This document shows positions 1 through 5,371 of a DNA stretch of 7,478 nucleotides, one piece after another. The notes under the pieces are model-generated. The model saw nothing but the letters and a program-made list of their open reading frames with translations. It searched no databases and had not been told where the DNA came from. Each line of letters starts with the position of its first letter. The stretch's first letter is position 1. The stretch is from an uncultured Lachnospiraceae bacterium (lineage in GTDB: Bacteria > Bacillota > Clostridia > Lachnospirales > Lachnospiraceae), in NCBI GenBank assembly GCA_902797785.1, contig CADBUD010000028.1, forward strand, positions 1 through 7,478, in the 5' to 3' direction. A program made the translations under genes and the position numbers.

Positions 1-1676
1 CACAGGGCGGTTCGTCCCCGCAGAGAGCGGGAATGCCACAGGGAGGTCAGCCACAGCAGAGACCGGAAGCCCAAGTGCAGCAAACGTCGAACTATCAGAA
101 TACACCAAATCCACAAGGACAGGCGGGAATGCCGCAGGGAGGCGCATCACCACAGAGAGCAGGAATGCCACAGGGAGGTTCGTCTCCGCAGAGACCGGAA
201 GCCCCAGTGCAGCAAACGTCGAACTACCGGAATGCACCAAATCCACAAGGACAGGCAGGAATGCCACAGGGAGGTCCGTCCCCGCAGAGGCCGGAAGCCC
301 CAGTGCAGCAAACGTCGAACTACCAGAATACACCAAATCCACAAGGACAGGCAGGAATGCCACAGGGAGGCGCATCGCCCCAGAGAGCGGGAATGCCGCA
401 AGGAGCTCCGTCCCCGCAGAGAGCGGGAATGCCGCAAGGAGCTTCGGCATCACAGAGAACAGGAGTACCACCGCAGAATATCCCGCCGCAGCAAAATCAG
501 ATTCCAAGGGAAGCTTTTGAGAAAAAGCCTCCAGAATCAGATTCACCGGTACAAGAAGTGGGAAGGATGTCTCAGTCTTCCATCCGACCGGCGAGCCATC
601 GGGGCGGAGATCCACAGTCAGGAGAGTTCAACCGCCGTACATTAAAACCGGTAGAAAACCTGTCACAAGGCGGAGGACAGTCTCAGGAAAACCAGTCCAG
701 CAAAAATGTAAAGAGGTATGATGGAAATCCGGAGGACGCTGAGCCGTTAAAAATTTTGTTTGATGACAGCCTGACATCTCCTGAACCGGATCGTCCGTCT
801 CCGTTTGATGATGTAGCATTGGAAGAGATGGGGGAGAGTCAGGTCGGAAGAAACGGAGAAGGAAAACCAATTACGGGAATGGGAATGCTGAAAGTAAAGC
901 TGATGAATTTCCCAAGACCAATCCTTTTAGTTGCTTCAATTGCATTATTAATGGTAGTTCTGATTGCAGTTGGAAGAAAAACCGGCGTGATTTCCAAGGA
1001 TTTTAACGTTGCGGAACGGGCGGCCTATACCGTGGAAACCGTGAAAGATAATGTGACACATATTGATAAAGCATTTCGTTCCGACTTTGACGCAGCAAAA
1101 TATGTAGAGGCCAACTTAGATGCGATTTGCAAAAAGGAATTTTCTGAGTATGCAAAAATCTGTGGGATGTCAGAATCTGATGCGGAAGAAGAGTACGATC
1201 AAATGCTGGACAGCCAGATGCAGCAGATCATGAATGTCTATGGAACACAATTTTCTCAGGATGTGCAGGAACGATATAAGGAAGCGTATATCAAGGTATT
1301 GGCCTGCTGTGATTATACCGTGGAGGAAAAAGAGGAAAAAGAAGATGACTCCTATGATGTTCCCCTGCAAATCAAACCATTGGATTTAAAAATGAATGAT
1401 CTGAGCAGAATCCAGGAAGAGTCAGAAAAAGATTATAGGGAGAAATACCCGGAGGATCAGCAGGTCGATACAAAGAGATTTGGAGAAATCTGGGTCGATA
1501 ATTGTGCGGAAGAATATGAAAAATTTGCAGCTGCTCCGTCTTATCAGGAGCAGAAGGAAATCCGTGTGAATGTGTATTATGACAGTGCAATTGATGCCTA
1601 TACGATTTCAGGTGAGGATACCAGAAAAATGATGGAGGTGTTACTTGGCGAGGAAAATGGGGCAGACTCAAAATAA
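1..1676 (+). CDS. Proline/glutamine-rich repeat, single-pass membrane protein of unknown function (5' partial)
   Basis: The frame is open from base 3 and already reads repeat sequence (QGGSSPQRAG) before the first ATG at 33. That ATG is the first codon of a repeat unit, so the true start lies outside the window. Counting from 33, residues 1-144 are a Pro/Gln/Gly repeat array and 145-290 a polar, probably disordered linker. Residues 297-314 are one hydrophobic transmembrane helix, flanked by basic residues (FPRP before, GRKTG after). Residues 316-547 form a charged, mainly helical domain with four cysteines, ending in beta-like segments (IRVNVYYDSAIDAYTIS). The topology suggests one side disordered and the other folded, but I cannot tell which side is cytoplasmic. 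Related-looking Firmicutes proteins often start with a zinc ribbon; that part would be upstream and is not visible. I do not recognise a catalytic motif. The 3' end overlaps the next gene by 32 bp, which indicates an operon. Confidence 0.85.
   Translation, partial: QGGSSPQRAGMPQGGQPQQRPEAQVQQTSNYQNTPNPQGQAGMPQGGASPQRAGMPQGGSSPQRPEAPVQQTSNYRNAPNPQGQAGMPQGGPSPQRPEAPVQQTSNYQNTPNPQGQAGMPQGGASPQRAGMPQGAPSPQRAGMPQGASASQRTGVPPQNIPPQQNQIPREAFEKKPPESDSPVQEVGRMSQSSIRPASHRGGDPQSGEFNRRTLKPVENLSQGGGQSQENQSSKNVKRYDGNPEDAEPLKILFDDSLTSPEPDRPSPFDDVALEEMGESQVGRNGEGKPITGMGMLKVKLMNFPRPILLVASIALLMVVLIAVGRKTGVISKDFNVAERAAYTVETVKDNVTHIDKAFRSDFDAAKYVEANLDAICKKEFSEYAKICGMSESDAEEEYDQMLDSQMQQIMNVYGTQFSQDVQERYKEAYIKVLACCDYTVEEKEEKEDDSYDVPLQIKPLDLKMNDLSRIQEESEKDYREKYPEDQQVDTKRFGEIWVDNCAEEYEKFAAAPSYQEQKEIRVNVYYDSAIDAYTISGEDTRKMMEVLLGEENGADSK
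3..464 (+). repeat. In-frame tandem repeat array of two unit lengths (36 and 96 nt)
   Basis: Each unit starts MPQG(G/A). Short 12-residue units read MPQGGASPQRAG or close variants, at 3-32 (partial), 129-164, 357-392, 393-428 and 429-464. Long 32-residue units at 33-128, 165-260 and 261-356 share that start and then add a PEAPVQQTSNYQN segment ending NPQGQAG. By eye the adjacent long units at 165 and 261 differ at 5 of 96 bases, so they look recently duplicated. All units are multiples of three, which keeps the frame when copies are gained or lost. The array continues beyond the left edge. Confidence 0.95.
1634..1638 (+). promoter_or_regulatory. Ribosome binding site selecting the TTG start of the AlkD-like gene
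   Basis: GGAGG lies inside the 3' end of the upstream membrane-protein gene, 6 nt before TTG at 1645 and 18 nt before the alternative ATG at 1657. The spacing favours the TTG start. Confidence 0.6.
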
Positions 1677-2406
1677 GGGACAAAAGTCTCGGGCAAAATC
1701 GTTTGAAACAAATGCCCTGACAGAAAAGATCAGAGAAGAACTAAAGAAAAAAGGGGAAAAATCGTATGCAGAATTTCAGGCGGTGCTGCTTCCCACCGTG
1801 CCTGCTGATACGATTCTCGGCGTCAGGACACCGCTCCTGCGCGCCTATGCAAAGGAATTAAAGCATTCAGAAGAAAAAGAAATTTTTCTATCGGAACTAC
1901 CGCATCAGTACTTTGATGAAAATCAGCTGCATGCCTTTCTTGTATCACAAGAAAAGGACTATGAGATCTGTATAGAGAAAACAGAGCAGTTTTTGCCTTA
2001 TATTGATAATTGGGCGACCTGTGACCAGTTTTCTCCAAAAGTTTTTAAAACACATAAAAAAGACCTCCTGCCGTACATCAAAGAATGGATTTTTTCCACC
2101 AGGACCTACACAATCCGATTTGGAGCAGGGATGCTGATGCGGTATTTTCTGGATACGGATTTTTTGCCGGAGTATCATGAATGGATGATTTCCATCTCAT
2201 CGAAGGAATATTATGTGAATATGATGATTGCATGGTATTTTGCAACTGCGCTGGCAAAGCAGTATGAGGCAACGATTCCCATCCTGGCAGAGCACAGGCT
2301 TTCGGATTGGATTCATCAAAAGACGATTCAGAAGGCAGTGGAAAGCCGTCGAATCTCAAAAGAGAAAAAAGAGGAGCTTCGGACACTCAGGGAAAAACAA
2401 AAATGA
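1645..2406 (+). CDS. DNA alkylation repair protein, AlkD-like HEAT-repeat family
   Basis: This 253-residue protein matches the DNA alkylation repair family (PF08713), alpha-helical HEAT-like glycosylases that remove bulky or cationic N3/N7-alkylpurines without base flipping. Four residues can be aligned by pattern to the AlkD active site: W123 and D127 in NWATCD (AlkD W109/D113), R158 in YTIRFG (R148) and W197 in MMIAWYFA (W187). The blocks FSPKVFK, MLMRYFLD, EYYVNMMIAWYFATALAKQYE and the KTIQKAVES tail are typical of the short Firmicutes branch, and the length is normal. I choose the TTG at 1645 because GGAGG at 1634-1638 lies 6 nt upstream. The in-frame ATG at 1657 has only a weak, badly spaced site. 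The start lies inside the preceding gene, so translation is likely coupled to it. The stop codon sits in a terminator stem. The family is confident; the substrate range is not known. Confidence 0.92.
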   Translation: MARKMGQTQNKGQKSRAKSFETNALTEKIREELKKKGEKSYAEFQAVLLPTVPADTILGVRTPLLRAYAKELKHSEEKEIFLSELPHQYFDENQLHAFLVSQEKDYEICIEKTEQFLPYIDNWATCDQFSPKVFKTHKKDLLPYIKEWIFSTRTYTIRFGAGMLMRYFLDTDFLPEYHEWMISISSKEYYVNMMIAWYFATALAKQYEATIPILAEHRLSDWIHQKTIQKAVESRRISKEKKEELRTLREKQK

Positions 2407-2448
2407 CGCAAAACAGGAACGCTTACTGCGTTCGGTTTTGCGTCATTT
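2401..2448 (-). terminator. Rho-independent terminator of the tRNA-Leu gene, shared with the 3' end of the AlkD-like gene
   Basis: A perfect 14-bp inverted repeat (AAATGACGCAAAAC at 2401-2414, its complement at 2435-2448) encloses a second 6-bp stem (GAACGC 2417-2422 with GCGTTC 2428-2433) and a 5-nt loop. On the minus strand the stem is followed by TTTTTGTTTTT, a good U-tract just past the tRNA 3' end. On the plus strand only a short TTTC follows, so termination of the AlkD-like operon here may be weaker. The AlkD-like stop codon TGA (2404-2406) lies in the stem. Confidence 0.85.
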
Positions 2449-2450
2449 CA

Positions 2451-2530
2451 TGCGGGCAACAGGACTTGAACCTGCACGGTCTCCCACCAGAACCTAAATC
2501 TGGCGCGTCTGCCAATTCCGCCATGCCCGC
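2451..2530 (-). tRNA. tRNA-Leu (anticodon UAG)
   Basis: The minus strand folds as a class II tRNA. The 7-bp acceptor stem is GCGGGCA/TGCCCGC with discriminator A. The D-arm reads GGCGGAATTGGCAGACGC, typical of tRNA-Leu. The anticodon stem CCAGA/TCTGG closes the loop TTTAGGT with anticodon TAG at 2494-2496, reading CUA and, by wobble, other CUN codons. The T-arm contains GGTTCAAGTCC. The variable region is about 11 nt, short for tRNA-Leu, giving 80 nt in total. CCA is not encoded (TGA follows the discriminator), so the CCA-adding enzyme is needed. The gene converges on the AlkD-like gene and diverges from the gene at 2616. Confidence 0.97.
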
Positions 2531-2553
2531 ATAAATATTTCAAATGCTTTTCT

Positions 2554-2582
2554 ATCATATCAAATGAAAATAGAAAAGTCAA
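2554..2582 (-). promoter_or_regulatory. SigA-type promoter of tRNA-Leu
   Basis: On the minus strand, TTGACT (2577-2582) and TATGAT (2554-2559) are separated by exactly 17 bp. Each matches the vegetative consensus at five of six positions. Transcription would start near 2547, giving a leader of about 16 nt before the mature tRNA 5' end at 2530. The site occupies most of the 85-bp divergent spacer, so the promoter of the gene at 2616 must overlap it or be weak; I found no clear plus-strand -35/-10 pair. Confidence 0.85.
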
Positions 2583-2615
2583 TCATTTTTTAAAAAAGAA
2601 AGGTGAAGCAGGCAG

Positions 2616-3767
2616 ATGTTAAAGCAAAGGAAAAGCACGATATGTTTTATTTTGTTTCTTAGTATCTTTTTTATATGTTTGATGGGAAATTTCACATTTT
2701 CATCAGAGGCATCGGAACAGCTCATACCGCAGATCCGTTCCAATTTAAACAGCAAAAAAATTTATACGAAAAAGAAACAGCTAAAGTTGACTCTTCAATA
2801 CGCAGCGGAGCAGGACGTGATTCGTTATACATTGGACGGCAGCCAGCCAAAGAAGACCTCCTTGATCTATCGCGCACCGGTAAAGCTGAAAAAAACAACG
2901 GTGGTGAAGGCCTGCGTTTATCGGGGAAAGAAACGATGCTCGAAGGTCTATCGGTGGAAGATTCATATAAAACGGCCATGGAAAATCACCCAATATGCGG
3001 ACAGGAGCGGCTCGCAGGCGATGTTCTATACGCTGTGTTCGCCAACAGGAGGATTGATTGTCGTTGATGGGGGAACCGTAGGAAACGCAGCCTATGTCAG
3101 AAAGATCATCAAGGAAAAGGGTGGCGTCGTGGACGCCTGGTTCCTGACTCATCCGCATGCAGATCATATCGGGGCGTTCAACCAGATCTATCCGGATCCG
3201 CAGGGGATAACCATAAAAAAAATCTATGATACACCGATAGATTATCAATATTATGATACACTGGATCAGTCCTGGGATGAAATTGGGGTATATGCAAATT
3301 ACCTGAATTTGATAAAAGGAGACCATCGAGTGCATCATTTGAACAAAGGAGATCAGATCACGGTGGGAAGCCTCACCATCAAGGTCTTAAATTCCTATAA
3401 TGATGAAGTGAAACAGCTGACAAAGGACATTTGTAATGATGCGTCACTGGTGCTGAAATTTTCGAATGCGAAGGAACACATGATTTTTTGTGGGGATGCC
3501 CATAGCAAGTCCATTGCCAAGTATTTGAAAAAGACATGGAAAAAGGAGCTAAAGACCACCTATGTCCAGACCGGACATCATGGCAATAACTCCTTTCCGT
3601 TTTTCCTGTATCGATATATGAAGCCGGAGGCCGCGTTCTTGGATGCGCCGCAATGGCTGATCGATGGAGAACAGTATTCGGCAAAAGAACTGTTATCCCG
3701 ATTCCATGAGAAAAAAGTCACGACCTATGATTATCGGACTGCACCGAATGAGATCACGTTGAAATAG
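2616..3767 (+). CDS. Secreted metallo-beta-lactamase-fold hydrolase with N-terminal chitobiase-C-like domain
   Basis: This is a 383-residue protein. Residues 1-33 are a signal peptide (KQRK, then a hydrophobic core, then EASE). Residues 46-119 look like a chitobiase/hexosaminidase C-terminal type beta-sandwich (PF13290-like), with the characteristic IRYTLDGSQP...SLIY at 69-85. From about 137 a metallo-beta-lactamase fold follows: GLIVVDGG at 146-153, the metal motif THPHADH (H179, H181, D183, H184), a further ligand candidate D294 in CGDAH, and GHHGNNSF (H321/H322). This layout resembles the ComEC/Rec2-type MBL branch, but there are no ComEC membrane helices. An exported zinc hydrolase acting at the surface is likely; the substrate (nucleic acid, phosphodiester or lactone) is unknown. 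A Shine-Dalgarno-like AAAGGTG at 2599-2605 precedes the start by 10 nt. The stop overlaps the convergent gene's 3' end by 14 bp. Confidence 0.88.
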   Translation: MLKQRKSTICFILFLSIFFICLMGNFTFSSEASEQLIPQIRSNLNSKKIYTKKKQLKLTLQYAAEQDVIRYTLDGSQPKKTSLIYRAPVKLKKTTVVKACVYRGKKRCSKVYRWKIHIKRPWKITQYADRSGSQAMFYTLCSPTGGLIVVDGGTVGNAAYVRKIIKEKGGVVDAWFLTHPHADHIGAFNQIYPDPQGITIKKIYDTPIDYQYYDTLDQSWDEIGVYANYLNLIKGDHRVHHLNKGDQITVGSLTIKVLNSYNDEVKQLTKDICNDASLVLKFSNAKEHMIFCGDAHSKSIAKYLKKTWKKELKTTYVQTGHHGNNSFPFFLYRYMKPEAAFLDAPQWLIDGEQYSAKELLSRFHEKKVTTYDYRTAPNEITLK

Positions 3768-5073
3768 ACTTGCGCACCTTTACCACGCAGGTTCTTCGGA
3801 GATTTCTGCAATAGGCATAAATTTTTGTCTTCCCCGCAGAGTTGGCAGTGACTACTCCCTTTTTGGAAACAGAAGCAATTTCCGGCTGCTTGCTTTTCCA
3901 GATGATCTTTGTCTGCAGAGCGGCCGGGGATAGGGCGGTAACAAATAATTTCTGTTTCTTCCCGACGGATAAGGTCATGCGGGTCTTTGATAAGGTCATG
4001 GTGCTGATCTGATACATCATATTAATGACTTCATTTTTTGCATTGCCACGGAGCAGATCGGAATACTTGAAAAAGAGATATCCGGCTGCTCCTGCTTTTT
4101 TTGCCAGACCGAGCTGCGCATAAAGGTTCCATGAACTTTCTCTCCAGCCAGGATCCTCTGATAGCGTTTCGCCTGCCTTGTACCCGGCCAGACCGATGTA
4201 CATCGGCAGATGAAGCTTGTTTAAGGAAGTCCATTCCCTGATCCGGTTCGAGTAAAGCGGAATGCTCTGTCCATGCAGAATATAATGATCTGACCAATAG
4301 ATCTGGGGAGCGATATAATCCACATATCCCTTTGCGGAAAGCCAGGTCCAGACATCGGCCCCAATGCTGTTGCAGTAACTAAGATCTCCTGCCGGACTGA
4401 CGCCGAAACGAATGCTTTTGCTCTTTTTCTTGATGGTTTTGTAAACCTTACGGATCATTTTATTGACATAGCGCTTTCTGGTCTCAATGGGAACAGAACG
4501 ATATCTGAGTTCATTGGAGGGATAAAAATAATCGTCAAAATGAATCCCATCCACGTCATAATTTGAAATGATCTCTTTTACCTGACTGACGATGCGGTTG
4601 ATCGTGGAGCTGCTGGCAGGATTGAGCGTGCTGGTTTCTGTGATACGGTAGGGATTCATCCAGGCATGGAACTCCATATCATTCTTGTGCGCAAGGCGGA
4701 CTAAGATTTTTAGTGGGTCATAGGACAGCCCGCGTCCCTGATAAGAAATATATTTGCTCCAGCCGGTGACAGTGGAGGGATAGATTGCGTCATCATGGGA
4801 ACGGACATGGAGAAAAACGGCGTTGAACCCATGAGCCTTTGCGGTCTGGAACATCCGATTGGCATTTTGGGTAAAAACACTCTTGGATTTATTGGAAAGT
4901 CCCAGTTGGAAAAATTCAAAATAAGAAACCCATACCCCTCGAAGCTCAAAATCCGCAGACTCTGTCAAAGATGAGGCAGCATGGACTGTTTGTGAAAAAG
5001 AGCAGGGGAAAAAAGACAGCAGGAGCAAAAATGGAATAGAAACACATAGAAAAAATCTTTGATAATAATTCAT
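3754..5073 (-). CDS. Secreted family-10-like glycoside hydrolase (GHL10/YngK type) with C-terminal Ig-like domain
   Basis: This is a 439-residue protein. Residues 1-32 are a signal peptide ending VHA/A. From about 42 to 355 it matches the GHL10 family (PF02638, YngK/DigH relatives): ELRGVWVSYFEF at the start, GFNAVFLHVRSHDDAIYPS, FHAWMNPYRI, the acidic DGIHFDDYFYP block at 175-185, FGVSPAG and a YVDYIAPQIYW strand. These are TIM-barrel glycosidases; characterised relatives act on peptidoglycan glycan strands, so a wall role is reasonable but inferred. Residues 360-433 look like a Big_2 Ig-like domain (TLSVGKKQKL, W392, PEIASVSKKGVVTANSAGKTKI), probably for surface binding. The ATG at 5073 is chosen because AAGGAGA lies 7 nt upstream; a TTG eight codons earlier would place that site inside the gene. 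No clear promoter was found in the leader. The gene converges with the preceding one with no terminator between them. Confidence 0.9.
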   Translation of the reverse strand: MNYYQRFFLCVSIPFLLLLSFFPCSFSQTVHAASSLTESADFELRGVWVSYFEFFQLGLSNKSKSVFTQNANRMFQTAKAHGFNAVFLHVRSHDDAIYPSTVTGWSKYISYQGRGLSYDPLKILVRLAHKNDMEFHAWMNPYRITETSTLNPASSSTINRIVSQVKEIISNYDVDGIHFDDYFYPSNELRYRSVPIETRKRYVNKMIRKVYKTIKKKSKSIRFGVSPAGDLSYCNSIGADVWTWLSAKGYVDYIAPQIYWSDHYILHGQSIPLYSNRIREWTSLNKLHLPMYIGLAGYKAGETLSEDPGWRESSWNLYAQLGLAKKAGAAGYLFFKYSDLLRGNAKNEVINMMYQISTMTLSKTRMTLSVGKKQKLFVTALSPAALQTKIIWKSKQPEIASVSKKGVVTANSAGKTKIYAYCRNLRRTCVVKVRKSIST

Positions 5074-5080
5074 AGGGGAA

Positions 5081-5087
5081 TCTCCTT
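5081..5087 (-). promoter_or_regulatory. Ribosome binding site of the GHL10-type gene
   Basis: AAGGAGA on the minus strand ends 7 nt before the ATG at 5071-5073. It fixes that ATG rather than the in-frame TTG at 5095-5097 as the start. Confidence 0.85.
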
Positions 5088-5176
5088 TTTTTGTCAAGAG
5101 TGATTCAACGGATTGTTCCGTAAGTCTTGTTACTATTCACAGCCACTATCCCGCAAGGTATTTTCATGCGTTTTTT

Positions 5177-5273
5177 GCACATCGAAGGCGTACAGAGTAT
5201 GAAAACCCGGGGCAGTGGGCGCGAAATATGACCGTTAGGGCATATTTCCACTCTGTGCGCCTTTGGCGTGTGC
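5177..5273. repeat. Nested imperfect inverted repeat, possible dispersed palindromic element
   Basis: The left arm, 5177-5198, contains GCACA...AAGGCGTACAGAGT. Read in reverse complement, the right arm (5250-5273) gives GCACA...AAAGGCGCACAGAGT; the arms match apart from one substitution (T/C) and a small gap. Inside, GAAATATG (5223-5230) pairs with CATATTTC (5241-5248) around a 10-nt loop. The central part is GC-rich (CCCGGGGCAGTGGGCGC). No gene enters from the left on the plus strand, so a terminator role is unlikely. A REP or MITE-like element or a structured leader is possible. Confidence 0.6.
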
Positions 5274-5291
5274 ATTTTGTTGCGCCTTTTG

Positions 5292-5300
5292 TGTTATAAT
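5292..5300 (+). promoter_or_regulatory. Extended -10 promoter of the ADP-ribosylglycohydrolase fusion gene
   Basis: TGTTATAAT is a perfect TGnTATAAT extended -10. The matching -35 is poor (TGCATT at 5271-5276, 18-bp spacing), as often seen with extended -10 promoters. Transcription would start near 5307, leaving a 5' leader of about 65 nt. The inverted repeat ends about 20 bp upstream. Confidence 0.7.
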
Positions 5301-5357
5301 GAAATGAGACCGGAAAGTATCAGAGGCGGCTGCAGCTGCCAAATAAACGCAAATGAT

Positions 5358-5363
5358 AGGAGG
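5358..5363 (+). promoter_or_regulatory. Ribosome binding site of the ADP-ribosylglycohydrolase fusion gene
   Basis: A perfect AGGAGG lies 8 nt before the ATG at 5372 and fixes this start. Confidence 0.9.
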
Positions 5364-5371
5364 AAGAGATT

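Larger units (their letters stand above)
5074..5371. other. Divergent intergenic region, 298 bp
   Basis: This region separates two genes transcribed away from each other. It contains the minus-strand leader and ribosome binding site of the glycosidase, a small hairpin (ACGGA/TCCGT, 5108-5121), the nested inverted repeat at 5177-5273, an extended -10 promoter at 5292-5300 and a GC-rich hairpin at 5325-5340. No coding sequence in it looks credible. No convincing promoter pair for the minus-strand gene was seen. Confidence 0.7.

Noticed and set aside
33..35. ATG at 33 as the true start of the membrane protein
   Set aside because: The frame is open upstream to the window edge and already encodes the same repeat; this Met opens a repeat unit and has no ribosome binding site.
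1..464. CRISPR-like array
   Set aside because: Repeated blocks are contiguous coding units with no unique spacers and are in frame with a long gene.
147..645. Open frames overlapping the repeat array on both strands (147-437 minus, 232-645 plus)
   Set aside because: Repeat units are multiples of three, so any stop-free frame stays open through the array; the compositions are unnatural (Arg/His/Trp/Ser-rich) and the frame of the membrane protein explains the region.
2781..3338. 185-codon minus-strand open frame
   Set aside because: It is antisense to the metallo-beta-lactamase gene, whose motifs are clear, and has no ribosome binding site or recognisable domain.
3754..3860. Terminator between the two convergent secreted-protein genes
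   Set aside because: I looked for a stem with a U-tract around the overlapping stops and found none that was convincing.
5092..5097. TTGACA on the minus strand as a -35 box, and the overlapping TTG as start of the glycosidase
   Set aside because: It directly precedes the ribosome binding site and ATG, leaving no room for a -10 and leader; starting at the TTG would put the Shine-Dalgarno sequence inside the gene.
5177..5273. Inverted repeat as a simple rho-independent terminator
   Set aside because: The two flanking genes diverge, so no message would arrive at it from either neighbour, and the arms are far apart with an internal stem.
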